From positions 1 to 64,000 of the IMG/VR virus record IMGVR_UViG_3300042294_003292: 64,000 nucleotides of DNA; one strand, given 5' to 3'. The position numbers and the translations under genes were made by a program. The stretch is from a virus. Positions 47,596 through 56,817 of the stretch are shown here, in pieces (position 1 is the stretch's first letter; every line of letters begins with the position of its first letter). The notes below the pieces were generated by a model. It was not told the origin of the DNA, searched no databases, and saw nothing but the letters and a program-made list of their open reading frames with translations.

Positions 47596-48420
47596 CTATG
47601 GGAGCTTAATTACTTGACCAACAAGTATTAGATTTGGGTTTTTGATGCCATTAATCTTTACAAGGGCTTCCACAGTTGTTTTATACTTGCGAGCAATGCC
47701 AGTAAGAGTTTCTCCATGAACAACACTATGAGTTTTTGTTGACTTCTTTGCTGCTGGCTTGGTGGCAGGCTTCTTGGTTGCTGGCTGTACCGACGCCTTG
47801 GGGGCAGACTTTGGCTTGTCAGATAGAGAAGCTGGTGGGTCAACTTTTACAGATGCCCCAGGTGTTACTGGAGAGGATGCCTTGTTTGAACTAGTTGATG
47901 CAACATCTGCGTATGCTGCTGCACCATTTAAGGCAATAACTGCATTCATAAACTCAATAGGCTCAACAAAGCCCTTGCCGTTGTCTGTCCAACCATGGGA
48001 CTGGCCCTTCCAGATTTCCCAGTGCAAGTGTACTCCAGTACTCATGCCACTGGTCCCCATTACGCCCAGAACGTCTCCTGGCTTTACCTTATCTCCCTGC
48101 TTAACCTCAAAAGATCCTTTTTCTAGGTGAGCATATAGAGAGCTATAGAATTCTCCATTAATGTTGTGGGTAATCTTTACGTAGTAGCCGAACCCGCCTG
48201 GCTCCCCGTTATCTTTCTTAGTTTTTGATGGCCCAGCGTACGTAACAGTTCCAGCGTAGGGTGCGTAAATTCTGTTATCCTTTTTATTAGTATAGATAAT
48301 GTCTGTGCCGTTGTGATGCTTTTTAGTCTTATGAACTGGGTGTATTCTCCAGCCCATGTAGCTTGTCACTTTCCAGTCTTTGCCTGGCTTTCCAGAAAGC
48401 GGTAGTCTTGGTGTAGTCAT
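47596..48420 (-). CDS. M23 endopeptidase with C-terminal LysM domain (endolysin)
   Basis: 274 residues from MTTPRLPLSG; GGAGATATATT before ATG 48420 rules out the longer frame. The M23 domain has H36-x3-D40 (HHNGTD) and HLHWE (about residue 130). A Pro/Lys/Ala linker follows (190-228). The last ~45 residues are a LysM repeat (VVHGETLTGIARKYKTTVEA, VGQVIKLP), which binds GlcNAc chains. This is the best candidate for the main endolysin. Confidence 0.87.
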   Translation of the reverse strand: MTTPRLPLSGKPGKDWKVTSYMGWRIHPVHKTKKHHNGTDIIYTNKKDNRIYAPYAGTVTYAGPSKTKKDNGEPGGFGYYVKITHNINGEFYSSLYAHLEKGSFEVKQGDKVKPGDVLGVMGTSGMSTGVHLHWEIWKGQSHGWTDNGKGFVEPIEFMNAVIALNGAAAYADVASTSSNKASSPVTPGASVKVDPPASLSDKPKSAPKASVQPATKKPATKPAAKKSTKTHSVVHGETLTGIARKYKTTVEALVKINGIKNPNLILVGQVIKLP

Positions 48421-48487
48421 AATATATCTCCTCAAAATAATTATATCATTAATAATAAAAATCCTGTCGAATGATATAATTGTAGAT

Positions 48488-49186
48488 ATGTCTCTTAACT
48501 TAGCGAACATACCCAGAATAGTGCCTGGAACATATGGCAGGGTAAAGATATCCTTCTCTCACACAGATAGATCGTACCGTTTGTATTATGATAATGTTCA
48601 GTGGATGGGGGTTTTTGCAGATTTCTCCGATGCCTTTGATAACCTATACTCTCAGTATGAAATTGCCCATGGCCGTGTTCTGATTACTGGGCTTGGCTTT
48701 GGTATCTTGCTCAAAGCCCTAGACGCAAAACAAGAAGTAGAATCAATTACTGTTATCGAAAAAGAGCAGGATATTATTGATGCTTTTTTAAAGAATAACA
48801 GGGTAAGCGACAAAGTTAAGATTATTAAAGATGACGCTACAACATATGCCCCAGAAGAAGAGTATGATTGTCTGCTGCCAGATCATTATGAAAAACAGAC
48901 CTGGGAGTGGAAGGTAAACGACATGAACGCTATTTCAAAAAGAATAAAGCACAAGCACTTCTGGCCATGGTCTATAGAGTTGTTGTTTTTTAAAAAGGTC
49001 TACCCTAAAAATGAACACACAAAAGACATTGCCCTAATGCTCTCAGAAAATCCGTCAGAAGTTTATAAAAAATGGCAAGACTTTATTAAGGATTATTTTG
49101 AGGGAAATGAGTATCTTTTAAGTATTGAGCAGGAAAAAATAGTTCAATATCTATACTTATACAAAAAGCACTATCCTTACAGATAG
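48488..49186 (+). CDS. SAM-dependent methyltransferase/spermidine-synthase-like Rossmann protein
   Basis: 232 residues. RVLITGLGFGILLKALDAKQ is the glycine-rich SAM/dcSAM loop; VESITVIEKEQDIIDAF gives the acidic residue at the end of strand 2; VKIIKDDATTYAP and EEYDCLLPD match strands 3-4. Aminopropyltransferases and methyltransferases share this core; the polyamine-synthase GGGDGG motif is absent. TATAAT (48475-48480) seven bases before the ATG: leaderless. Confidence 0.6.
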   Translation: MSLNLANIPRIVPGTYGRVKISFSHTDRSYRLYYDNVQWMGVFADFSDAFDNLYSQYEIAHGRVLITGLGFGILLKALDAKQEVESITVIEKEQDIIDAFLKNNRVSDKVKIIKDDATTYAPEEEYDCLLPDHYEKQTWEWKVNDMNAISKRIKHKHFWPWSIELLFFKKVYPKNEHTKDIALMLSENPSEVYKKWQDFIKDYFEGNEYLLSIEQEKIVQYLYLYKKHYPYR

Positions 49187-49189
49187 TGA

Positions 49190-49507
49190 TTACTGCTGCT
49201 CTTCGCCGTCTTCGATAGCAAGTTCTTCTGGAGCCTCTTCAACGACAGATGCTTCTGTTTGGCTACCATTGTTTTGACCAATCAGAATTCCTGCTAGTGT
49301 TCCAGTAATAAACGTTGCAATGCTTCCCAATACATTGAAGAACATCTTGTCGTTCTCAGACTGAGCTCCAATTGGCTGAGTCACAAAAATTAAAGCGTAC
49401 AAGATTCCTATTGCAGTCATTAACAGAATAGATCCAAGGATCAGTCCGAGACTAAACTTAAGTCTAGCCTCTAGTTCTGATGAAGTATATCTGCGACCTC
49501 TAGCCAT
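49190..49507 (-). CDS. Two-span membrane protein with acidic tail
   Basis: 105 residues: LGLILGSILLMTAIGILYAL and NVLGSIATFITGTLAGILIG helices, acidic end (EEAPEELAIEDGEEQQ). Holin-like or membrane-stress protein; overlaps the lipoprotein gene by eight bases. Confidence 0.6.
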   Translation of the reverse strand: MARGRRYTSSELEARLKFSLGLILGSILLMTAIGILYALIFVTQPIGAQSENDKMFFNVLGSIATFITGTLAGILIGQNNGSQTEASVVEEAPEELAIEDGEEQQ

Positions 49508-49802
49508 TTACATTTTCCTCTACTGTTTCAGACTCTTCTTCTACGACTACCTCTTCGGAGCTAGTAGATTCGTCTACGGTTTGATCTTCTTCTATTGTAT
49601 CAGATTCTGGAGCAAATGGATCGTAGCCAAGAAGGTCTTTTAGGCATGTACCAGAGGCCTCACAAACTGGAGGCTTGCACTCTACTTTTTCCCAGTTTTC
49701 TGGATCCTGGCAGGGGTACCGATAATGACCGTCATAGCCGCATCCAGAGAGGGTAATTGTTAGAAATGCAGCAGAAATAAGTCCCAATACTTTCTTTTTC
49801 AT
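49500..49802 (-). CDS. Small lipoprotein
   Basis: 100 residues. Signal peptide with lipobox LSGC (Cys about residue 21), four further Cys (YPCQDPENWEKVECKPPVCE, GTC) and a Glu/Thr-rich tail. Exported and lipid-anchored; may block superinfection or act with the Rz-like proteins (inference). Confidence 0.7.
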   Translation of the reverse strand: MKKKVLGLISAAFLTITLSGCGYDGHYRYPCQDPENWEKVECKPPVCEASGTCLKDLLGYDPFAPESDTIEEDQTVDESTSSEEVVVEEESETVEENVNG

Positions 49803-49824
49803 ATCTATATTATATCTCTCTTTA

Positions 49825-50004
49825 TTACTCGCTCTTGTTTCTGATTGGATAGGTCACAACCCAGATACCTAGGGTAATCAGGATAAGCATACCAGTTAGG
49901 TCTTTAGCGCTTCCCTCCAAAACCAGCCAGGCAACAACCATTCCAAGCAAAGTCCAAGACTGGTCTACTATGTCTTTAAAAAGACCCTGTAAGAACTTCT
50001 TCAT
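49825..50004 (-). CDS. 59-residue two-span membrane protein
   Basis: Begins MKKFLQGLFKDIVDQSWTLL; two hydrophobic helices (LLGMVVAWLVLEG; LTGMLILITLGIWVVTYPI). AGGAGGAAAA before the ATG. Holin-sized. Confidence 0.6.
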   Translation of the reverse strand: MKKFLQGLFKDIVDQSWTLLGMVVAWLVLEGSAKDLTGMLILITLGIWVVTYPIRNKSE

Positions 50005-50012
50005 TTTTCCTC

Positions 50013-50411
50013 CTACTTTTTACGTTTTGATTTTAGTAAATCAAAATCCTTAACCTTGGTTTCTCCAAGGTAGCTCCAGGCATATCCTTCATCAATCATT
50101 ATTTCATTGATTGATTTGTTTGATCCGTCTAGAAATACCCATCCCAAGACTCTTCCATATTTTTCTGAAGAGTCTGGCTTTTCTGTTTTAATAACAACAT
50201 CTTTTGCTGAAGAAATTGCCTTTTTTAAAAACTCTTTTGACTCAAGACCTAGGGCTTTTTCTTCTTTATCCTTTGTTCTTGACTCTGGAGTATCTATTCC
50301 AGCAAGTCTGACTCTTTGAGAATAAGAAATATTAAACCCAAGATCTATGTCTACATCGATTGTATCCCCATCGACTATGCCAGCAACCCTCTTTACTCTA
50401 TATTCATACAT
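50013..50411 (-). CDS. Thermonuclease-like (SNase) nuclease
   Basis: 132 residues. VDGDTIDVDIDLG, VRLAGIDTPESRTKDKEE and EKYGRVLGWVFLDG supply the Ca-binding Asp, catalytic Arg/Glu and second Arg of the staphylococcal nuclease fold; NEIMIDEGYAW completes it. No signal peptide, so it would act in the cytoplasm on DNA or RNA, perhaps for host DNA breakdown. Confidence 0.87.
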   Translation of the reverse strand: MYEYRVKRVAGIVDGDTIDVDIDLGFNISYSQRVRLAGIDTPESRTKDKEEKALGLESKEFLKKAISSAKDVVIKTEKPDSSEKYGRVLGWVFLDGSNKSINEIMIDEGYAWSYLGETKVKDFDLLKSKRKK

Positions 50412-50412
50412 A

Positions 50413-52191
50413 TTATGATCCGTTCCTTATGTTTATTGTAGTTGCAATTCCACTTATAGAGATTGCAGACAGTGCTGCCTGGACTGCAACAATTGCTGTA
50501 ACCACTACCTTCTCCGAAGTTTCTCTAACTTGCGGACTCATGTCTGCTCCAGCATTACCCAAAAAGTTTACAAGCTCTACAGCCCCCTCAAGGGCATCTC
50601 CTAGGAGAGGCACAGCTGCAAGGGACTCGTCTAATACAATGTCATCTTGCTGAGCTGCAACCATTAAGGCTTCTAGGGCCTGCTCATATTCTTCAGAACC
50701 CTGCTCTGCTGTCTCAAAGACCGCTAGGGCTGCCTCAACTAGCGCTTCTGCTTGTTCAGCAGTCAGCTCTGTTGGCACGATCTCTTCCAAGTTTACCGAC
50801 ATAAGCTCTTCTGGCGAAATGTCTACTGGTAAATCTTCGGCAGATGTGATAGACTCTTCTTCAGAAGGAGATGGTTCAGGTGAAGGTTCAGGATCAACTG
50901 GCTCAGGAGATGGCTCAGGCAAAGGCCCTGGTTCAACAGGCTCTGGAGAGGGCTCTACAGGTTCTGTGGTTGGCTCTTCTGGTTGCACTGGTTCCACTGG
51001 CTCTGGTGTGGTCGTTTCTTCTGGCACTGGTTCCAGGGACGGTTCTGGCTCTGGGACTACTGGTATGGTTGGCGGTACGACAGGTTCAACGGGCGGTACG
51101 ACAGGAAGAACTGGGGTAGGTTCAGGCGTTGGCTCAGGAGTAGGAGCTGGAGTAACTGGAATATCCTCGTAAACTACAAGAAGAATAAGAACTTTTGGGG
51201 TTCCAGGTGCTGGATCGTTTCCAAATACAATATTTGATACCTCAACTGTTGCAGAGGTTGATCCGCCAATTAGGTCAAATAAAATTGATGAAACGTCTTG
51301 GCCACGAGTTCCGTCATCAGGGTCTCCGTAATATCCCGAAACGCTTGCAACTCTTTGTCCTTGTGGGGCAACTACTGAAAAGCTAGAGTTTTCCTGAACT
51401 ACTGTGGCACCTTCTGGAACAACTGGAGCACTTACAGATGGGGTAGGAGTTGGTGTTGGAGACTCTGTGGGCGTAGGAGTTGGTTCTGGGGATACTGTAG
51501 GGGATTCTGTGGGTGTTGGAGTTGGCTCTGGGGATACTGTAGGGGATTCTGTGGGTGTTGGAGTTGGCTCTGGAACAAAGGGCGATTCAGTAGTTGGCTC
51601 TGGTGCTAGCTCTGGAGTCTCTTCTGTTTCCTGAATTCCATATGTTTCAAAGTCTACAACAGTTCCATCGTTTAGACGCACACCAGTTCTTGGATTATTC
51701 TGTGGATATTCTGGGCCACTTAAAGTGTAAGCCATGGCTACCGTACCGTCTGAAAGAATGGCAGCTGTAATGACGATATTAGTTGGCTCTGGCGTATTTT
51801 GTAGCCAGATAGGTCTGGCAGAAATATCTACCTGGAACCCTCCATCAGAAGATCTAATGATTAAGTGCTCATCGCTTCTCCATTGTGGGTATACCACCCA
51901 GTCAAAAGAGTATAGTGAAATCGAAGGTGTGCTTGGGTAGGTCCAATAAGTACCGTCTGGCCTGCCAAAGGTGATTACTGAATTTGTTGTGGCATAGATG
52001 CTGTTATAGCTTACTCCATCAAATGTAACATTGACGGACAGTGGGACCTGATAAGAGACATCGTCTCCACCACAGGTGTTGATTTCTACAACCACTGGCT
52101 CAGATGAAGAGGCCTGTTGTGCAGCTGCTACAGCAGCTACCTGACCTGGGTTTACGCAATTTGCATTTGCAATATCGGATATGCCAAACAC
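50413..52191 (-). CDS. Secreted Pro/Thr/Glu-rich surface protein
   Basis: 592 residues from a GTG at 52191. In-frame sequence continues upstream to about 52245 and would supply [16 protein letters not shown], a complete signal peptide ending ANANC; the only start there is ATT at 52243-52245 behind GGAG. Residues 20-190 form a beta domain. Then follow repeats of [14 protein letters not shown] and other Pro/Glu spacers, then a helical segment and a C-terminal hydrophobic helix ([15 protein letters not shown]). It looks like a wall- or membrane-attached surface fibre. Confidence 0.75.
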   Translation of the reverse strand: MFGISDIANANCVNPGQVAAVAAAQQASSSEPVVVEINTCGGDDVSYQVPLSVNVTFDGVSYNSIYATTNSVITFGRPDGTYWTYPSTPSISLYSFDWVVYPQWRSDEHLIIRSSDGGFQVDISARPIWLQNTPEPTNIVITAAILSDGTVAMAYTLSGPEYPQNNPRTGVRLNDGTVVDFETYGIQETEETPELAPEPTTESPFVPEPTPTPTESPTVSPEPTPTPTESPTVSPEPTPTPTESPTPTPTPSVSAPVVPEGATVVQENSSFSVVAPQGQRVASVSGYYGDPDDGTRGQDVSSILFDLIGGSTSATVEVSNIVFGNDPAPGTPKVLILLVVYEDIPVTPAPTPEPTPEPTPVLPVVPPVEPVVPPTIPVVPEPEPSLEPVPEETTTPEPVEPVQPEEPTTEPVEPSPEPVEPGPLPEPSPEPVDPEPSPEPSPSEEESITSAEDLPVDISPEELMSVNLEEIVPTELTAEQAEALVEAALAVFETAEQGSEEYEQALEALMVAAQQDDIVLDESLAAVPLLGDALEGAVELVNFLGNAGADMSPQVRETSEKVVVTAIVAVQAALSAISISGIATTINIRNGS

Positions 52192-52308
52192 TGGAAAGAA
52201 TGCCAGGGTAAGGGCAGCGATAATTCTTCCTACTTTATTTTTAATCTTATATCACTCCAGATTAAATTAGTTAAAATACTTTCTTATCAATTATAAGACA
52301 TTTTTACA

Positions 52309-52881
52309 TTAACTAATAATCTGAGCGTTAAACTGTAGTCCGCCTCTGACTGAGTCCTGGGTCTCTATTCTGTGCCATAGGCCCTGTGGGAAAAACAAAA
52401 GGTCTCCAGGCTCTGGGTAAAACTCTTCTAGGTAAGATGCAGATTCCGAATCTTTAGAATTTGACAGAACCCACTTTGCTTTTCCCTCACACTGCAGGGC
52501 AAAGGCATGCCAAGAATCTACGTGAAAGTCAACAATGTGTGGGCCTATACATATCTTTGGCCCCACTAGCATTATGTTAATATTAGTTTTTTCTCTAATG
52601 CTATTTAACATTTCCTCTATTTTAGGAAAGTGAATTGATGCTTTTGTATTATCTAAGTGTGATGATAGATAAAGATTGTCTGATAAGAGAACATTTCCAT
52701 AAGCTTTTTCTTTAGAGCTTAAGTCTTTAGCATCGCTTTCCTGAGACTCCTGGTGCAAGCAGTTTAATAGATCACTCCAGGTTGGGGTATCGTTTTTGCT
52801 AAGAAAACCTTTAAACAGAAAACCTGTTTTGTCTAGTATTGCCTGATCTACCTTTTGCTTAAAGTCTTCATAATTTATCAT
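52309..52881 (-). CDS. JmjC/cupin-like 2OG oxygenase, leaderless
   Basis: 190 residues. IGPHIVDFHVDSWHAFALQC with H120-x-D122, and FYPEPGDLLFFPQGLWHRIE with H170, are the metal triad of JmjC/cupin_8 hydroxylases (such as ribosomal-protein hydroxylases). This is a different branch from the prolyl-hydroxylase-like set. TAAAAT (minus, 52888-52893) six bases before the ATG. Confidence 0.72.
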   Translation of the reverse strand: MINYEDFKQKVDQAILDKTGFLFKGFLSKNDTPTWSDLLNCLHQESQESDAKDLSSKEKAYGNVLLSDNLYLSSHLDNTKASIHFPKIEEMLNSIREKTNINIMLVGPKICIGPHIVDFHVDSWHAFALQCEGKAKWVLSNSKDSESASYLEEFYPEPGDLLFFPQGLWHRIETQDSVRGGLQFNAQIIS

Positions 52882-52902
52882 AGAATCATTTTATCATAAT
52901 GA

Positions 52903-52978
52903 TGGCAGTCCGTACGGGACTTGAACCCGTGTTCTTCTGCGTGAAAGGCAGACGAGATAACCACTACTCCAACGGACC
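52903..52978 (-). tRNA. tRNA-Glu (UUC)
   Basis: Acceptor GGTCCGT/ACGGACT (G-U first pair), anticodon loop CTTTCAC (TTC), T-arm ACGGGTTCAAGTCCCGT, and an encoded 3' CCA, unlike the other tRNAs here. Confidence 0.9.
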
Positions 52979-52981
52979 CTG

Positions 52982-53053
<72 letters not shown>

Positions 53054-53089
53054 ATGAGGGCAGTTTTATATCTTGCCCAGGATAGTCTG

Positions 53090-55243
53090 TTAGAACAAGT
53101 CGGAATTCATCAGCTTTGTCCAAACTTTAGAAAAGTCTTTCTTTAGCTTTTCTAGTCCATCGCTTGAGGCGTATACTTCGCAGTAAGCCCTTAGTACAGA
53201 GTTTGAAGCAAATACCATATCTGATCTTGTAGCGGTCCACTTAAGGTCCCTTGTCTTACGGTCGAAGCCGTTGTATAGGCTATCCTCAGATGCCTTCCAC
53301 TCAGTATTCATATCTAGGACATTAATAAAGAAGTCGTTAGACAGAGTTCCTGGATTGTCTGTTAGGACGCCCCTACCGTTAGACGGGATTCCCAAAGATC
53401 GTAGTCCTCCATAAAGAGCTGTCATCTCTGGAGGAGTAAGACCTAGCAAGGTTGCCTTTTCAATTAATGACTTGTCTAATGAATCAGCAAACTCTTTATG
53501 AGACCAGTTAACGAATGCATCTGCAACTGGATATAGATAGTTGAATGACTCTATATCTGTCAGCTCCTGCGTGGCGTCTCCACGACCACCAGTAAATACA
53601 ACACGAGTATCAGAGGCCTTTTCTAGTGCATATGTTCCAGCTAAAACAATCAGGTCTGCCAATGACATCTGGTTTCCCATTTCATTACGAACCTCTTGAA
53701 CCGCATCTAGAGTTGCAAGAACAGAAGAGTTTACTGGCCATGATCGTTGAGGCAAGAATGCAATCCTTGCACCATTTGCACCGCCCCTCTTGTCAGTGTT
53801 TCTGTAAGTAGAGGCGGAGGCATAGGCAAGCCTAATTAAGTCCACATTGCTAACGTCTAGGCCATCGATAAGCTTTTTTGCTTTTTCAATGGCGGTCTCG
53901 TCTGGGACTGGTGCACTCTGCACAGGATCTTGCCACAGAAGAACTTCTGCTGGGACCTCTGAGCCGTGGTACCTGGATCTTGGTCCCATATCTCTGTGGG
54001 TTAGCTTAAACCATGCACGTGCAAATGCATCTGTAAAGTACTCAAAGTCTTCCAAGAACTTTCTACAAATCTTGTCATACTCCTCGTCACCAAACCTTAG
54101 CGCAAGGTCAGTAGTAAGCATTCTTGGAACAACCTTTACATCTTCAAGGTGTGCATGAGGAGCTGCATCTTGTGCCTCAAAGTTAGATGGAACCCACTGC
54201 TTAGCTCCTGCTGGAGATTCTTCTGGTACCCAATCATACTTATAGATTAGCCTTAGATAGTCGTTATCCCACTGAGTAGGATTTGGCGTCCAGGTAACCT
54301 CTAGACCAGAAGAGATGGTGTCTTCTGAGTGTCCCTTGCCCTGGGAGTTTTTCCAGCCTAATCCAACTGCAGCAAGATCGTCAACAGCTTCTGGCTCTGG
54401 TCCAACCTGCGAGGCAGGTCCCGCTCCATGAGTCTTTCCAAATGCGTGTCCTCCAGCAATAAGAGCTACAGTTTCTTCATCATTCATAGCCATTCGTCCG
54501 AATGTCTCACGAATATCTGCAGCAGCCAGCTTAAAGTCTGGATTGCCATCTGGTCCTTCTGGATTTACATAAATCAGCCCCATCTGCACTGCAGCAAGAG
54601 GATCCTCTAGTGTGCTTGCTTCTCTTGACTCGTCATACCGCTTGCTTGCTAGCCACTCAGTCTCGTCACCCCAATAGGTGTTGTCTGGCTCCCAGACATC
54701 TTCACGACCTCCTGCAAATCCAAAGGTAGGGAAGCCCATGTCTTCAAGAGCAACGTTCCCTGCTAGAATCATTAGATCAGCCCAGCTGAGTTTGCGACCG
54801 TACTTCTGCTTGACTGGCCACAAAAGTCTACGGGCCTTATCTAGGTTAATGTTGTCTGGCCAGGAGTTTAGTGGGGCAAAGCGATGTAGTCCCTGTCCGC
54901 CACCTCCACGGCCATCTGAAACACGATATGTTCCAGCAGAGTGCCAAGCCATTCTAATGAACAGTGGGCCATAGTGTCCGTAGTCTGCAGGCCACCACTC
55001 TTGCGATGTCCTCATGACTTGAACAATATCCTTCTTTACATCTGCCAAGTCTAGTGTCTTAAACTCTTCAACATAGTTAAAGTCATCATCCATAGGATTG
55101 CTCTTAGGATTATTGTGAAGCAGTGGCTCTAATGAAATTTGATTAGGCCACCAGTCTTTATTTGTTGTGCCTCTTGAACTTGAAGCTTTTGTTTTTGATC
55201 CATGCTGACCGTGGTCAACTGGACACTCATTAATATCTGCCAT
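53090..55243 (-). CDS. katG: Catalase-peroxidase
   Basis: 717 residues, full length for KatG. Distal pocket R97-W100-H101 ([13 protein letters not shown]); the Trp-Tyr-Met crosslink partners are present (Tyr in [10 protein letters not shown], Met in FGRMAMND); proximal His in [12 protein letters not shown]; the C-terminal second peroxidase-like domain is intact ([29 protein letters not shown]). No frameshift. It converts H2O2 to water and oxygen and has peroxidase activity. A complete catalase gene is rare in phages. Directly downstream of 55259-55456. Confidence 0.96.
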   Translation of the reverse strand: MADINECPVDHGQHGSKTKASSSRGTTNKDWWPNQISLEPLLHNNPKSNPMDDDFNYVEEFKTLDLADVKKDIVQVMRTSQEWWPADYGHYGPLFIRMAWHSAGTYRVSDGRGGGGQGLHRFAPLNSWPDNINLDKARRLLWPVKQKYGRKLSWADLMILAGNVALEDMGFPTFGFAGGREDVWEPDNTYWGDETEWLASKRYDESREASTLEDPLAAVQMGLIYVNPEGPDGNPDFKLAAADIRETFGRMAMNDEETVALIAGGHAFGKTHGAGPASQVGPEPEAVDDLAAVGLGWKNSQGKGHSEDTISSGLEVTWTPNPTQWDNDYLRLIYKYDWVPEESPAGAKQWVPSNFEAQDAAPHAHLEDVKVVPRMLTTDLALRFGDEEYDKICRKFLEDFEYFTDAFARAWFKLTHRDMGPRSRYHGSEVPAEVLLWQDPVQSAPVPDETAIEKAKKLIDGLDVSNVDLIRLAYASASTYRNTDKRGGANGARIAFLPQRSWPVNSSVLATLDAVQEVRNEMGNQMSLADLIVLAGTYALEKASDTRVVFTGGRGDATQELTDIESFNYLYPVADAFVNWSHKEFADSLDKSLIEKATLLGLTPPEMTALYGGLRSLGIPSNGRGVLTDNPGTLSNDFFINVLDMNTEWKASEDSLYNGFDRKTRDLKWTATRSDMVFASNSVLRAYCEVYASSDGLEKLKKDFSKVWTKLMNSDLF

Positions 55244-55258
55244 ATTATCTCTTTCTAA

Positions 55259-55456
55259 TTACTTAATCTTTACAAATCTGGCCCAGATACGCTCATGAAT
55301 GAAATATGCCAGAGCCTCCCAAGCAATGTAAACAAGTGCTCCTAGACTAGCATACTCCCACTTGCCTGTGATTATAAAGATTACTCCTGCTATGATAACC
55401 AGGTGCACGAACTCCCAGCTCAGTGTCTTGATTAAACTTCTCTTTGTGCTTTCCAT
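55259..55456 (-). CDS. DUF2061 membrane protein
   Basis: 65 residues. RSLIKTLSWEFVHLVIIAGV, then a second span and YFIHERIWARF match DUF2061 (R-S-x-x-K-T-x-S-W...HERxW). Two transmembrane helices. Sixteen bases upstream of katG, so they are likely co-transcribed; role unknown. Confidence 0.75.
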   Translation of the reverse strand: MESTKRSLIKTLSWEFVHLVIIAGVIFIITGKWEYASLGALVYIAWEALAYFIHERIWARFVKIK

Positions 55457-55484
55457 GTTTCCTTCCTATTGGCTTTTCTGCCAG

Positions 55485-55558
55485 CGACTCCAACCAGACT
55501 TGAACTGGCGACCCCTACCGTGACAGGGTAGTGCTCTAACCAACTGAGCTATGGAGCC
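55485..55558 (-). tRNA. tRNA-Asp (GUC)
   Basis: Acceptor GGCTCCA/TGGAGTC, D-arm AGCTCAGTTGGTTAGAGC, anticodon loop CTGTCAC (GTC), discriminator G typical of Asp. No CCA. Confidence 0.9.
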
Positions 55559-55611
55559 TAATGCCCATTTTTATCTCATACCCGTGAGAGTGGTATGGGC
55601 CACACCATTAG

Positions 55612-55683
55612 CTCCCCCTCGTGGATTCGAACCACGAACCTTAGAGTTAACAGCTCTCTGCTCTGCCATTGAGCTAAGGGGGA
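55612..55683 (-). tRNA. tRNA-Asn (GUU)
   Basis: Acceptor TCCCCCT/AGGGGGA, anticodon loop CTGTTAA (GTT), discriminator G. One mismatch at the top of the anticodon stem (G-A). Confidence 0.85.
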
Positions 55684-55688
55684 ATTTG

Positions 55689-55931
55689 CTATAAGCTAAA
55701 TCCACTATTCGTTGCTCTCCAGATTGATGGAGAGTGATTTTCTTCTACTGCAGCTTTTACCTCAGTGTCTTCATAAAGTCTGATGATATGAACACAAGGG
55801 TCTCCATCTTCAAACTCGGTATATTCTTGATCACTTAGAGGTAGACCATCATGTGTATAGCAAACAGCTGGTCCACAAAATCCATTTGTGATTCCTTCCT
55901 GAAGCCATTCTGAAAAGTCAATCTTGCTCAT
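55689..55931 (-). CDS. Conserved actinophage small protein
   Basis: 80 residues. FSEWLQEGITNGFCGPAVCY, then THDGLPLS and DPCVHIIRLYED recur in many phage hypothetical proteins. Three Cys and His may bind metal. AAAGGAACAG ribosome site. Confidence 0.65.
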   Translation of the reverse strand: MSKIDFSEWLQEGITNGFCGPAVCYTHDGLPLSDQEYTEFEDGDPCVHIIRLYEDTEVKAAVEENHSPSIWRATNSGFSL

Positions 55932-55946
55932 AGCTGTTCCTTTTGT

Positions 55947-56756
55947 TTACTTGTTGGTAGCAGCAGCAATTACTGTTGCCACAGAGGTTGTAAAGCCTAC
56001 CATGAAAGGGTTGCTGTCTGTTAGAGTTACGGCAAAAGAGTCGTGAAGACCTTGCAAAGCAGTTCTAGACGACTTTAGCTTTGCGCTAGAGTAAACTGGC
56101 CCAGACAAAAGGATGTCAGACAGCTTAGCGCTTCCTACATACTGACTAGATCCAACAGCAACTGCATCAGAGATACATGCTGGGTAGTCAACATTATTTC
56201 CGCTTGCATAGTTTCCAGAGGATGCATAGAACTTAACTCCAGCATTCTTTAAACCAGCAATGGCGTTTACAATGTTCGTGTGAGCAACGTTAACGTTTAC
56301 TCCTGGAGAAGATGGTAGGCACCTTGCACCATTTCCAGCATTATAAGAGAAAGATACAGCCTTGATGTTGTACTGTGCAGCATTTGCTACTACCCAGTTA
56401 AGGGCTGTCAGCAACTGGTTTCCAGTAATTACACCAGTCTTAGTTGACCCAGCCTCAAGAAGAAGCAGGTGTGCTGATGGATTGTTTGCCCTAGCGATAT
56501 CTGCCATAGCTGTTCCGTGGTTAAATGCTTTAAACTGTGAAGCATTTCTAGGAGTTACAGACATGTTACAAATTGTCTGAGAGGTTACGCAAACCTCTGT
56601 AACCTTTCCATCAATCAGATGAGACTCAAAGTTTACATCGATGATCGCTACGGATGGTTGGTTGTTTGCTTGTGCTGGCGCAACGCTAAATACAGCTAGC
56701 AGTGCAACGGCAGCAATTATAATTTTTTTCATTGTTTCATACCCTATCGTTTTCAT
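55947..56756 (-). CDS. Secreted subtilase-like (S8) protein
   Basis: 269 residues. Signal peptide (KKIIIAAVALLAVFSVAPAQA). Subtilase blocks: VAIIDVNFE (Asp), FNHGTAMADIARAN (His), a YASSGNYASG oxyanion Asn and GFTTSVATVIAA in the place of GTSMAAP (Ser present, motif altered). Probably folds as an S8 protease; activity uncertain because of the changed serine loop. Start at 56756 (TATATT six bases upstream) or 56732. Confidence 0.7.
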   Translation of the reverse strand: MKTIGYETMKKIIIAAVALLAVFSVAPAQANNQPSVAIIDVNFESHLIDGKVTEVCVTSQTICNMSVTPRNASQFKAFNHGTAMADIARANNPSAHLLLLEAGSTKTGVITGNQLLTALNWVVANAAQYNIKAVSFSYNAGNGARCLPSSPGVNVNVAHTNIVNAIAGLKNAGVKFYASSGNYASGNNVDYPACISDAVAVGSSQYVGSAKLSDILLSGPVYSSAKLKSSRTALQGLHDSFAVTLTDSNPFMVGFTTSVATVIAAATNK

Positions 56757-56817
56757 AGTAATAATATACCAAATAACTGCAAAAAAAGCAAGAACTATTT
56801 ATTTAAAATAAAACAAA

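Noticed and set aside
48488-49186. Confident spermidine synthase (SpeE) call
   Set aside because: The glycine loop is G-L-G-F-G and the GGGDGG motif is absent; only a Rossmann SAM-binding assignment is safe.
50819-51172. Gly/Ser-rich plus-strand frame
   Set aside because: Shadow of the Pro/Glu/Thr repeats of the minus-strand surface protein.
52309-52881. Prolyl-4-hydroxylase call
   Set aside because: Strand order and the DFHVD...PGDLLFFPQGLWH pattern fit JmjC/cupin_8 better.
53090-55243. KatG with a lost Met of the Trp-Tyr-Met crosslink
   Set aside because: A Val precedes GLGWK, but the crosslink Met is the one in RMAMND, which is present.
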